From the NCBI GenBank assembly GCA_964347035.1, contig CAYFXE010000006.1, positions 21,613 through 85,612 on the forward strand: a stretch of 64,000 nucleotides of DNA. Direction: 5' to 3'. A model generated the notes under the pieces. It searched no databases and had not been told where the DNA came from. It was given only the letters and a program-made list of their open reading frames with translations. Origin of the DNA: CAYFXE01 sp964347035 (lineage in GTDB: Bacteria; Acidobacteriota; Aminicenantia; Aminicenantales; Aminicenantaceae). This document shows positions 53,067 through 61,867 of the stretch, in pieces. Made by a program: the position numbers and the translations under genes. Positions within the stretch are counted from its first letter, which is position 1, and each line of letters opens with the position of its first letter.

Positions 53067-53795
53067 ATGGAATTTCCGCTGGACATGATTAGTTCCTTAT
53101 TGGCCTTTTTGATCGCCACCACAGGTTCCATTCTTCAGGGTTCGGTGGGTTTCGGCCTAGGCCTTGTCTGTGTCCCTTTGCTGGTTCTTCTCGACCCTGT
53201 TTTCATCCCCGGGCCACTTCTTTTAGCTGCTTTGTTGCTTAATATACTGATTTCTAATCGAGAAATCAGGTCTGTCGATAAAGCAGGCTTCCTCTGGGCT
53301 ATTCCCGGGCGCATTGTCGGGGCTGCTCTTGGAGCCGGTTTGCTGATCTTAATCCCTCGTGAAAACCTTTCCTTATTATTTGGAGCCATGGTTTTGCTGG
53401 CCGTGCTCATCAGCCTAGCTGGAGTTCATCTCTCCCCTAGTCCCATGAACCTTCTCGGATCAGGAACTATTTCAGGACTTATGGGAACCACATCATCTAT
53501 CGGAGGCCCTCCGTTGGCTCTGGTCTATCAAAAACAGGAGGGGCCACGCATAAGAGGAACACTGGCAGTTATATTTATATTTGGTGCCATCATATCAATT
53601 ATATCCCTCGCCCTCATCGGCCGTTTTGGTCTAAGAGAAATCCAGGCCGGACTGCTCCTGTTCCCGGGCATTATACTCGGATTTCTTCTTTCCAGCCGCT
53701 TAGCCAGAATTCTTGATCGAGGATTTACCCGGTTGGCTGTCCTTATCACTTCCTCGATTTCGGGAATAATCGTAATCATACTAAATGTCTTATAA
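53067..53795 (+). CDS. TauE/SafE-family (sulfite exporter-like) membrane protein
   Basis: 242 residues from ATG 53067 (GGAG upstream); the longer frame from 52953 adds a segment without family resemblance. Two homologous halves of helices with the characteristic ILQGSVGFGLGLVCVPLL and SGLMGTTSSIGGPPLALVYQ motifs. Members export or import sulfur-containing or carboxylate anions at the inner membrane. Substrate unknown. It stands alone. Confidence 0.88.
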   Translation: MEFPLDMISSLLAFLIATTGSILQGSVGFGLGLVCVPLLVLLDPVFIPGPLLLAALLLNILISNREIRSVDKAGFLWAIPGRIVGAALGAGLLILIPRENLSLLFGAMVLLAVLISLAGVHLSPSPMNLLGSGTISGLMGTTSSIGGPPLALVYQKQEGPRIRGTLAVIFIFGAIISIISLALIGRFGLREIQAGLLLFPGIILGFLLSSRLARILDRGFTRLAVLITSSISGIIVIILNVL

Positions 53796-53860
53796 CCCTG
53801 GAAAATTGGAAATCCGTCATGTAAGCATCTTTTTTTCCTTGATGGAAGGTTAGGTATATG

Positions 53861-54123
53861 TATTTGGGAATGGATTTGCTCCCCTTCAGATTTTTAACGC
53901 CATTCTCCCTTCGTCCTTCTCGGCTGCTGCTGGGGTCAGGCCTTGTCGTCCGGAAGCGCTGTATCTCTGCCTTAACTCGAGTACAAAACCTTGGGATAAG
54001 GCCTGACCCCAGCTCAGACATACTCGCAGGTCGACTTCGTCGACTACCCTCGAAGGCCGAAATCCGAAGGCTGGGTTAGGTTGGGTCGGGGTCTTCAATG
54101 GTCGCTTCATCCATCCCCAAATA
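53861..54123. repeat. Outer inverted repeat around REP copy 2
   Basis: TATTTGGGAATGGAT (53861-53875) and ATCCATCCCCAAATA (54109-54123) are inverted with one mismatch and flank the 85-base element. The composite is about 263 bases. The region 53796-54329 holds no gene that I can see. Confidence 0.5.
53929..54013. repeat. 85-base REP-like palindrome, GGGGTCAGGC-ended (copy 2)
   Basis: Arms GCTGGGGTCAGGCC (53929-53942) and GGCCTGACCCCAGC (54000-54013) are perfect inverted repeats. The interior is the reverse complement of copy 1 at 20326-20412 with a few changes. Two copies 33 kb apart in opposite orientation show a mobile or amplified element. Confidence 0.75.
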
Positions 54124-54329
54124 CCTTCCTATCACGGTTTTGGGGATGCTTCCATCCGTCATTCAGCCACACTGTAATTCCATAAGTCAGTTAACAACGA
54201 TATCTCTTTCTGGGCAGATCTACTGACCAACTTCATCACTGTTGAGGCCAATCCCTTTTTTCGCTGTCAACCTTCTTCTAAAAATCTTGTATATATTGAT
54301 GAACTCAATTTCATCATGAGGAGGAATCT

Positions 54330-55340
54330 ATGAAAAAAGCGTTGATTGCATTTCCCGTCATCATCTGCTTTTGTTCAGCCATCATCTTATCCAGCGCAGA
54401 ATTAAAAGGCACATGGAAAGCCGAACTCGAGGACGATTGTGTCCAGATGCGGATGCGTATGCGAAAAGATAAAGGATTCAAGGACGATTGGAACTTCGGT
54501 CAGACATTCAAGACGAACGATTTCACCGGTCTTGTCTGGGGAGAAAGCGGATCCTTTAGACTAATTCGTGAAGCTGGAACGATCGAGTTCACAGGAAAAT
54601 TTGACGGCGATAGAGCTTCTGGCACCTTCACTTTCGTCCCTAATGCTGAGTTTGGAAACGATCTTGAGAAGAAAGGCTTTGATGGTGTGACAGAGAATAA
54701 GATGCTGACTCTCTGTCTGACGGATTTGAACAAACAGTATATCGAGGAGGTCTTTAAACTGGGCTATTCAGATATTTCCCTATCAAAGCTTATCTCCTTT
54801 GCTATTCATGATGTCACCGTTGACTTCATCAAAGACCTCCATGCCTTGGGACATGAAAATATTAGCTCTTCTCATTTGATCAGCTTCGCCATTCATGATG
54901 TCGACCCAGACTATATCCAGAACCTCCAGAAACAGGGCTACAAGAATCTTTCTCCTGAAAAGCTCATTTCCTTCGCTGTGCATGATGTGACTGTGGATTA
55001 CATAAAAGAATTGAACTCTCTCGGATTCTCTGACCTTGAGCCCTCGAGGCTTATCAGTTTCGCCGTTCACGATGTGAGCACAGATTTTGTGAAAATCATT
55101 CGCAATTTGGGCTATAAAGACATTTCCCCCTCAAAAATCATTTCCTTCGCCATTCATGATGTGACGGCCAGCTATATTAAAGACATTCACTCTCTCGGTT
55201 ATAAAGACATTTCTTCAGAAGAGTTGATCAGCTTCCGGATTTATGACGTGGATAAGGAATTTATTGAACGTGTTCAGAAGAAATGGGAGGAGAAGCTATC
55301 CCCTCGCAAAATCATAAGCTTGAAAATCCACGGTTTCTAA
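54330..55340 (+). CDS. Exported protein with seven 29-residue repeats, unknown
   Basis: 336 residues with GAGGAGG upstream. Signal peptide (about 1-22), then a lipocalin-like beta domain (25-125: GTWKAELEDDCVQMRMRMRKD, GTFTFVPNAEFG), then seven helical repeats of about 29 residues, each of the form [A/V]IHDVTVDYIKELxxLGYxDISPxKLISF. Similar repeats follow M56/BlaR-type domains in other bacteria; here no protease is present. Periplasmic; likely a binding scaffold. Flanks are gene-poor. Confidence 0.78.
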   Translation: MKKALIAFPVIICFCSAIILSSAELKGTWKAELEDDCVQMRMRMRKDKGFKDDWNFGQTFKTNDFTGLVWGESGSFRLIREAGTIEFTGKFDGDRASGTFTFVPNAEFGNDLEKKGFDGVTENKMLTLCLTDLNKQYIEEVFKLGYSDISLSKLISFAIHDVTVDFIKDLHALGHENISSSHLISFAIHDVDPDYIQNLQKQGYKNLSPEKLISFAVHDVTVDYIKELNSLGFSDLEPSRLISFAVHDVSTDFVKIIRNLGYKDISPSKIISFAIHDVTASYIKDIHSLGYKDISSEELISFRIYDVDKEFIERVQKKWEEKLSPRKIISLKIHGF

Positions 55341-55388
55341 ATTATCGCGAGAAAGTAGCCTATCGGCGCTGAATAAACACCTTCAGCA

Positions 55389-57098
55389 TTATTTATCCCG
55401 TGCCGATTCGTCTGTCCGTCCGCCAAGATAAAGGCCGATCACCTTTGTCACTTCCCCGCTCTCCTCTATCACAAACCTGAGGCGAAAAACTCCATAATCT
55501 TCAAGCGCAAAGGTGTCTTGTGTTAAGGGGACAAGTTTGTACTCGGGTCTCCCATCTCGCTGGTAGTACAGCCTCCCCTCTTTCAGGCGCACATGCCGCG
55601 GGCCATAATCCCCGGCATATTTTGCGAGCAATGCCTTCTCCACGTTAACCGGATTCTCTTCTGCCTCTATCAAGTCCTTGACCCAGGGAATAGAATTTTT
55701 AGCTAATGAATTCTTTGGATCTAATTCTAAAGTCTTTTCTAGATATTCAAGTGATCCCATGTAGCGTCCCGTATCAAAATAAAGCCTGCCAAGTCCTGCC
55801 CAGGCGATAACTTCCATCGGGTCTCCTTCAATAATCCGTTTAAAAATCGCTTCTGCCTCATCATGTTTATCCCGCCCTGAGAGATAACGGGCAATGCCGT
55901 TCAGATTTTCTGGCGTGAAGGCCTCAGGATACTGCTCTTTCATTTCCTCCAATTTCGCCAGCCCGGCTTTTGCTCCTTCTCCAAGGAATGCCTTCTCAAC
56001 TGTCATAGAGGCAATCCTTTCTGGATCATCAATTCGCTGGTAAGTCAGCCAGCCGAAAGGATACTGCCTCTCATCCAGAACAAGAGATATGATGTCCTCT
56101 ACCACCGTGAACAGATTCTCGGAGTTGGCGAAAAAGACGAGACCTTCTCTTCTTTTCCTGTAGAAGACAGTATAGGCTCTGAGGTCGCCGTTATCTCCCC
56201 AATGCCAGAAACCATTCTCCTTTTTTCCTGGCTGAATCCCCCAGCCGAATCCCCAGGAGATATGCTCATCCAGTTTTTCGCGATCTTCTCTCTTTCGCTT
56301 CGTCGCTTTGACATGCGAAGTCAGCATCTGATCGATGGTTTCTGGTTTCAGGACTTGGCTATTCATGATCGAGCACATAAAAGTCGCGTAATCTTTGGCT
56401 GTAGTAAGCAAGCTCGCTCCTCCGTTTGGATCAGTGTTTCTTCTTCTCTGGTTGGCGAATCCATGGCGATCATGACCAGTCGCCCCGCTTTCAGCATACA
56501 GGTCATTCCAGACATAACTGGAACGTCCCATTCCCAACGGTTCGAAGATCTCTTTCTCTACAAATTCCTGCAGAGACATTCCAGATAATTTCTCGATCGT
56601 CCTGCCCAAGTACAAAAAGCCTTCTCCCGAATAACCATAGAGTTTTCCTGGCTCCCTGATAAGAGTGTTTCCCCAGTTGGGAAGTCCGGTCGTATGGGTA
56701 AGGACATGTCTAGCGGTTATCTTTTTGTAGCGTTCATCCCCAGCCAGCTTCGGATAGGGAAGGTATTCGGCTAAAGGTGTGTCCAGATCGAGTTCTTCTC
56801 GTTCCACGAGTCTCAATGCGGCCACGGCTGTGACGGTTTTTGTAAGGGAGGCCGCCTCGAATATGGTGTCTTCATCCACTGGTTCGTTTGTCTTGCGGCT
56901 CCTCACTCCAAAGGCTCCAGACCAGTGAATCCCTCCATCCCGGATGACGGCGATAGACAAACCAGGGATGTCGGCTTTTTCCATCAATTTTGGTATTTCC
57001 GTTTCTAGGGTAAACCCGAGATCCTGTTGTTCTTGGCAGGACAAGCCAGACAGAATCAAGAAAATCATTAAAATTAAACATAAATGACACTGTTTCAT
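55389..57098 (-). CDS. Serine hydrolase (beta-lactamase family) lipoprotein with TPRs
   Basis: 569 residues from ATG 57096-57098 (GGAGG upstream); a longer frame starts at 57125. Lipoprotein signal with lipobox SGLSC. Hydrolase domain with SLTK, YSG in YGYSGEGF, and HWGDNG near the third motif. TPRs (about 395-480, ILEGDPMEVIAWAGLGRLYFDTGRYMGSLEYLEKTLELDP) and a C-terminal beta domain follow (YAGDYGPRHVRLKEGRLYYQRDGRPEYKL), typical of this family. Substrate unknown. Confidence 0.9.
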   Translation of the reverse strand: MKQCHLCLILMIFLILSGLSCQEQQDLGFTLETEIPKLMEKADIPGLSIAVIRDGGIHWSGAFGVRSRKTNEPVDEDTIFEAASLTKTVTAVAALRLVEREELDLDTPLAEYLPYPKLAGDERYKKITARHVLTHTTGLPNWGNTLIREPGKLYGYSGEGFLYLGRTIEKLSGMSLQEFVEKEIFEPLGMGRSSYVWNDLYAESGATGHDRHGFANQRRRNTDPNGGASLLTTAKDYATFMCSIMNSQVLKPETIDQMLTSHVKATKRKREDREKLDEHISWGFGWGIQPGKKENGFWHWGDNGDLRAYTVFYRKRREGLVFFANSENLFTVVEDIISLVLDERQYPFGWLTYQRIDDPERIASMTVEKAFLGEGAKAGLAKLEEMKEQYPEAFTPENLNGIARYLSGRDKHDEAEAIFKRIIEGDPMEVIAWAGLGRLYFDTGRYMGSLEYLEKTLELDPKNSLAKNSIPWVKDLIEAEENPVNVEKALLAKYAGDYGPRHVRLKEGRLYYQRDGRPEYKLVPLTQDTFALEDYGVFRLRFVIEESGEVTKVIGLYLGGRTDESARDK

Positions 57099-57259
57099 AG
57101 AAACCTCCATGCGGCGTATAGTCAATACATATAACTTTTCAATAATACATACGCAACAGGAAGGAAGAAGGTTGAAATTTTTTCTTGCTTCTCAGGATTT
57201 TCAGGAAAAAAATATTTTAAACAGGATAAAGCATCTCTGAGATTGAGGCGTATTATATA

Positions 57260-57826
57260 ATGATAAGCGATTCGATGAAAGATCATGATCTTATTGAAAA
57301 CTGCCTTCGAGGAAACGTAGGGTCTTATCGAGAACTGATGGTTAGGTACAAAGATTACGCAATGGCGGTTGCCCTGAATGTTCTGATGAACCACGAAGAC
57401 GCCCAAGATGTCTGCCAGGAGGCTTTCCTTAAAGCCTTCCAGAATCTCGCTCAATTTGATCTCCAGAAGAGCTTTAAAAACTGGTTTTATGCACTGCTAT
57501 TTCATAAATGTCTGGACCATCTGAGAAAAAGAAAGCGTTCTGCCAGTATGCTCAGTAAATTTCGAAAAGAACTGCCGGCTGAAAATGCTGTTCAACCAGA
57601 AACTCAATCCTCTTCTCACTCGATAGAATTTAAATTATTAAATCGCTTAAACCCGAGGGAAAGGATTTCCCTGTATCTCTGGTCCCAGGAGGGATATTCG
57701 GGTTCAGAGATTGCCTCTGTCTTGGGTTGCTCATACAAAACAGCCTATGTCTACTTATATAAAGCCCGGACAAAACTCAAAGCTTTGTTAAGGGAGAAAA
57801 ACAATGGGACATTGTCAAAGAATTAA
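57260..57826 (+). CDS. ECF-type RNA polymerase sigma factor (module 4)
   Basis: 188 residues. Region 2: YKDYAMAVALNVLMNHEDAQDVCQEAFLKAFQNL and FKNWFYALLFHKCLDHLRKR. Region 4: LNPRERISLYLWSQEGYSGSEIASVLGCSYKTAYVYLYKAR. A second ATG at 57275 could be the start. It heads an operon with an anti-sigma factor and a TonB-like protein and is divergent from a serine hydrolase. Confidence 0.9.
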   Translation: MISDSMKDHDLIENCLRGNVGSYRELMVRYKDYAMAVALNVLMNHEDAQDVCQEAFLKAFQNLAQFDLQKSFKNWFYALLFHKCLDHLRKRKRSASMLSKFRKELPAENAVQPETQSSSHSIEFKLLNRLNPRERISLYLWSQEGYSGSEIASVLGCSYKTAYVYLYKARTKLKALLREKNNGTLSKN

Positions 57827-58277
57827 AATTCTCTTCAAACTCATTCCCATAAAATCCTTACAATATTCCTTAATCCAGAACCACATCTTGAAGTGTGACG
57901 CTTGCCAGAATGACCTGGCCGATATCGATGAGGCACGGTCGGCGACTATACCAAAAGACGAGCTAAAAGAAGTGAAGAATCTTTGGCCCCAGGTCTTAAA
58001 AGACCTTAAACACACAAAACAGAGGAAAAAAGTCATCCTCCATCCAGCCTGGCGCTGGGCATTGGGTTCTGCCGCCGCCTTAGCCCTGACTATGAGTATC
58101 ATCTTTATCATGACCAGCTCTAACGAAAAAGGACATCTCAATGATATAGCCGTTAAGCTTACCATCGATTATATAAATCTCAACGAAGAGCCTGCCCAGG
58201 CCATAATTTTTCAAACCCAGGATAACAGCAAAACATTTGTCTGGGTGGAAAAACTGAGCAAAGGAGACACGCCATGA
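57804..58277 (+). CDS. Membrane anti-sigma factor, zf-HC2 type (module 4)
   Basis: 157 residues with AAGGGAG upstream. The zinc motif is intact (H27, C31, C34 in HILKCDAC). Membrane helix about 83-103, short periplasmic tail of about 50 residues. Overlaps the sigma gene by 23 bases and the following gene by 4 (ATGA). Should anchor and silence the sigma factor. Confidence 0.85.
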   Translation: MGHCQRIKILFKLIPIKSLQYSLIQNHILKCDACQNDLADIDEARSATIPKDELKEVKNLWPQVLKDLKHTKQRKKVILHPAWRWALGSAAALALTMSIIFIMTSSNEKGHLNDIAVKLTIDYINLNEEPAQAIIFQTQDNSKTFVWVEKLSKGDTP

Positions 58278-59191
58278 AAAAGAAAAAGCTAATGTTTCAA
58301 GGGATTCTAATTCTTATCTATTCTTGTCTATCTCTTCAGGCCTCAACACAGGTCGAATTGAAGCTCCGGGTTTATGAGGGAGCCCGGCACGGAGCTCTCG
58401 CCTCTCACGAATTTATCACCTCTTCCTACATTCAGTCGACGATAACGGCCAACATACTGACCGCCTCTGAATTGAAGGCCGAAAAAGAACAGATTAAAAG
58501 AGTTTTTAACCTCCAGGATGTGAGTCTTCTGACTGAAGCCGATTTGATGATAGGAGTGGAAAGAGCCGCTATCCCAGCCGATTCTGTTCGTCATTTCTTC
58601 CGCTTGAACGGAAAAGCCTTTATGACTTATTTGCGGCTCCTGGAAGTGAAACCCGATTTCCGATTCCTCGTGCTCTTTAACGAAATGATCGGAGAAAAGC
58701 CGAAGAATGTACTGACGACGTCAATGATACTGCATGGAGGACACACCGCCATCTTCGGGTTCGAAGACCGGCAGGGAAAACCCTATTTTTGCGCCTTCCA
58801 CGTGACAGGGCCTCCTGAGCTGCTTAAGCCGCCTCCTCCTCCGCCTCCCCCAGCGCCACCTGAGCCTCCAGAACTTAAGAAGAAACGCGCTGAGCTCGAA
58901 AAAGGCGCCATAAAAGCCTGGAACACCATCAATCCCCCTCGTCTCCTTAAGAAAGTCGATCCCGTCTACCCCGACGCAGCAAAGGAAAAAGGGCTCGAAG
59001 GCTATGTATCTCTAGCCGTCCGGACTGATGGAAAGGGCAACGTTAAGCAGATATTGATCATCAAAAGCTCCGACAAAATCTTCAATCATGCAGCCATCGA
59101 AGCCGTAAAACAGTGGAAATATGAACCTTATGTTGAAGACGGACAACCAAAGGAGCTTGTTTTTACTGTCTCTGTGAAGTTCAAACTCTGA
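58274..59191 (+). CDS. TonB C-terminal-domain protein under ECF control
   Basis: 305 residues. The N-terminus is a hydrophobic leader ending around LQAS, so it may be cleaved or act as anchor. A 150-residue unassigned domain (30-180) is followed by a Pro-rich linker (LLKPPPPPPPPAPPEPPELKKK) and the TonB domain (230-305: DPVYPDAAKEKGLEGYVSLAVRTDG, AIEAVKQWKYEPY). TonB links the inner-membrane motor to outer-membrane receptors; members in sigma modules may instead serve signalling or scaffold roles. It could serve the receptors at 20.5 and 41.3 kb, but that is inference. Confidence 0.85.
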   Translation: MKKKKLMFQGILILIYSCLSLQASTQVELKLRVYEGARHGALASHEFITSSYIQSTITANILTASELKAEKEQIKRVFNLQDVSLLTEADLMIGVERAAIPADSVRHFFRLNGKAFMTYLRLLEVKPDFRFLVLFNEMIGEKPKNVLTTSMILHGGHTAIFGFEDRQGKPYFCAFHVTGPPELLKPPPPPPPPAPPEPPELKKKRAELEKGAIKAWNTINPPRLLKKVDPVYPDAAKEKGLEGYVSLAVRTDGKGNVKQILIIKSSDKIFNHAAIEAVKQWKYEPYVEDGQPKELVFTVSVKFKL

Positions 59192-59204
59192 ACTTTATTA
59201 CTTA

Positions 59205-61403
59205 TTACCGTGATACATCAACTTTGACAGAATGAGAGGGAAGGTCGCTATCTTTAAACCCCAACTGGGACAGTAAAAAGGAAAGCTCCATGGCTATGTC
59301 ATCGATCATCTTCCTGAACGGCCTCCCCCGTCCTGCCGCATGTCCTGACTTAGGATCATACCGCAGGATAACCGGATAGCCGGAAGCCGTCGCTGCCTGT
59401 AAGCGGGCTGTCATCTTACGTGCCTGCAGCGGCGGCACTCTGGTATCGAGGTCACCCGAGGTGAGCATGACAGCCGGATACTTTGTGCCATCTTTAACAT
59501 TCTGATAGGGCGAATAAGCACGGAGAAACTCAAACTGTTCGGGGATAGCTGCATTCCCGTACTCATGAAGGGCCGGAAGATTGTTGTTCTCCGTAAAGGT
59601 ATAGAAGCGGACCATATCCAGATCAGGGAAGTCACACAGAACAGCTCGGAATAGGTCTGGCCTTTGAGTGAGCGCACTGGCCACGAGAAGTCCGCCGTTA
59701 CTCCCTCCGAAGATAGCTAATTTATCTTGATTGGTGTAGCCTTCCTTTATCAGCCATTCTCCAGCAGCGATAAAATCATCGAAGACGTTTTGTTTGTTTT
59801 CCAGCATTCCAGTTCGATGCCAGCGTTCGCCAAACTCGCTTCCCCCTCGGAGATTGGCTATCGCATAGACTCCTCCTAACTCTGCCCAGACGACCGCCCG
59901 GGCATTGAACCGGGGCATCAGGATGACGTTGAAACCACCGTACCCGTAGAGCAACGTAGGAATCTTGTTGTTGAGTTCGAGATCATTACGGTGAACCAGA
60001 TACATAGGGATACGCGTGCCGTCTTTGGAGGGATACCAGACCTGTTTAACATTTATTGCTCGGACATCGAAATCGACATCACGTTTTTTCCAAACCTCTC
60101 GCTCCCCGGTTTCTAGATCAAGCTCGTAGACAATCTCGGGAATCTTAAACGAGGTGAGGGTCAGAAGAGCTTTGCCTTTTCCGGCCCCTCGTATCCTGGC
60201 CGAATGAAAATCAGGAACCGGTATATCTCCAGCGGGAGTTCCGTCTAAATCGTAGATCTTTATTTGGGTGCTGACATTATGCGTGTAGGTCACATACAAT
60301 TTTTCATTGATCAGGGAAAATCCCTGCATCACGTCTTCACTCTCGGGGATGACCTCCCGCCAGTTTTCTCTCGCCGGCTGCGAGAGGTTGACGGCAACAA
60401 TCCGATTATTCGGAGCATCGAGGCTTGTCCGCATGTAGAGCTCATCTTTGAGAAATTGGGAATAAAATCGGGCCTCTGCGTCATCGACAATAGTTTTGAC
60501 CGGCCCGCCATTCTTGATATTCTGGAAATACACTTCTGTCCGCGACCACCCATGGCTGACGGTGTAGATCAAGTATTGTCCATCGTTGACCATATCAACA
60601 CCGATAAACTTGTCAGGCCCAATGCCCTCTCCGAAGATCTTTTTATCTTCGCTGATGTTCGTGCCCAAGGCATGATAATAAAGGCGAGCTCCTGTCTGAC
60701 GCGAGCGGCGCACGTAGTAGAATCCCTGGTTATCCTTGTCGAAAAAGACTTCATCATACAGCGCATTAGGAAATTTGTCTGGCAGATCGTTCCCGGTCTT
60801 AACATCCAGGATTCGGAGCTCAACCTCATCTTGCCCTCCATCCCTGACGGAGTAAATCATCAATTTTCCCTCAGACGAGATGGACCGGATGCTGACCTTT
60901 GTTGTCTGATCAGTACTCATAGGATGAGGATCAATCAACACTTCGTACTCGCCGGCAGGATCAATAGGCGTTTTTTTGTCATCGACAGGAATAGGCCTCT
61001 TGTAGATCACGGAGAGATCCTGACCCACACGCCGCATGGAAAAGAACTCATGGTCGCCCCGCCGGGTCGGCGAACTGACATCATCTGCATCCATGAGCTG
61101 GCGAAGGCGTTCTTCGAGGTAGGCTCGAAGGTCTGATTCGGGTACGGTTAACTCTGCATGGGCATTCTGTTTTTCGATCCAGGCCCGGGTTTCTTGACTA
61201 TTCTGGTTTTCTAACCAGCGGTACGGATCAATAAATTCTACTCCATGAATGACTTCTACGACTTCGTCCTTTTTCGTCTCGGGAGGAGGAGGATATCCGG
61301 TTGAGCAGGCAACAAACCCGATGGCCGCTGCGAGAAATAACGAAATAAATCCAGGCCATAAAAGTGACTTTTTTGATTCATGTGAATTTTGTGATTTTCT
61401 CAT
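59205..61403 (-). CDS. Prolyl oligopeptidase family (S9A) lipoprotein
   Basis: 732 residues from the ATG at 61401-61403, 8 bases after AGGAG; two codons upstream is another ATG. Lipoprotein signal (GFVACSTGY). The N-terminal 400 residues form the seven-bladed propeller (RVGQDLSVIYKRP ... YYVRRSRQTGARLYYH). The catalytic hydrolase follows, with nucleophile Ser in GGSNGGLLVAS, Asp in SGDLDTRVPP and His in GHAAGRG. It cleaves after proline in short peptides, here in the periplasm. It is convergent with the TonB-like gene. Confidence 0.92.
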   Translation of the reverse strand: MRKSQNSHESKKSLLWPGFISLFLAAAIGFVACSTGYPPPPETKKDEVVEVIHGVEFIDPYRWLENQNSQETRAWIEKQNAHAELTVPESDLRAYLEERLRQLMDADDVSSPTRRGDHEFFSMRRVGQDLSVIYKRPIPVDDKKTPIDPAGEYEVLIDPHPMSTDQTTKVSIRSISSEGKLMIYSVRDGGQDEVELRILDVKTGNDLPDKFPNALYDEVFFDKDNQGFYYVRRSRQTGARLYYHALGTNISEDKKIFGEGIGPDKFIGVDMVNDGQYLIYTVSHGWSRTEVYFQNIKNGGPVKTIVDDAEARFYSQFLKDELYMRTSLDAPNNRIVAVNLSQPARENWREVIPESEDVMQGFSLINEKLYVTYTHNVSTQIKIYDLDGTPAGDIPVPDFHSARIRGAGKGKALLTLTSFKIPEIVYELDLETGEREVWKKRDVDFDVRAINVKQVWYPSKDGTRIPMYLVHRNDLELNNKIPTLLYGYGGFNVILMPRFNARAVVWAELGGVYAIANLRGGSEFGERWHRTGMLENKQNVFDDFIAAGEWLIKEGYTNQDKLAIFGGSNGGLLVASALTQRPDLFRAVLCDFPDLDMVRFYTFTENNNLPALHEYGNAAIPEQFEFLRAYSPYQNVKDGTKYPAVMLTSGDLDTRVPPLQARKMTARLQAATASGYPVILRYDPKSGHAAGRGRPFRKMIDDIAMELSFLLSQLGFKDSDLPSHSVKVDVSR

Positions 61404-61867
61404 CACCATATCTCCTTTTCTTTTTTTACCTGAACTAAATAGACAGTTGCATGTCTATTATGGATAGAGAATATCGTAAAAGAATAGTAAGGACGATATG
61501 AGACTTTTTCATCGTTTCCCTCCCTGCCTCCTATCTCCTCTCCATTCTCTGTCAGTTTTGATCATGGCGAGATTATTCTTAACGGAGAGTATATCATAGG
61601 TTCTTTCCACTGTCGTATTGCCTTTTTTTAGTGATTTCTTCACAGGAATGGACTTTCAGGCATCATGTGGTACATTTCAGCACTGAAGAATCTCCGCATC
61701 ACATTATTTTGTCTATAAAAAGAGATATACGTAGTGGGGAGAAGTCGTTTAAGTCAATAAGAAACCATGTTCTGCAAATCTAAAAGAGGATAATCTTAGG
61801 CTGACTTTACTTTGGGGGATATGGGTGATCTCAATTTTGATTAATCAAAATGATAAATATACGGAGA
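61404..61867. other. Gene-free stretch
   Basis: About 460 bases between the prolyl oligopeptidase and the repeat/FN3 protein. I see no convincing ORF, tRNA, strong hairpin or consensus promoter here. Confidence 0.6.

Noticed and set aside
60264..61136. 290-codon plus-strand ORF opposite the prolyl oligopeptidase gene
   Set aside because: It mirrors the codon pattern of a strongly conserved minus-strand gene, has no ribosome site and no family resemblance.
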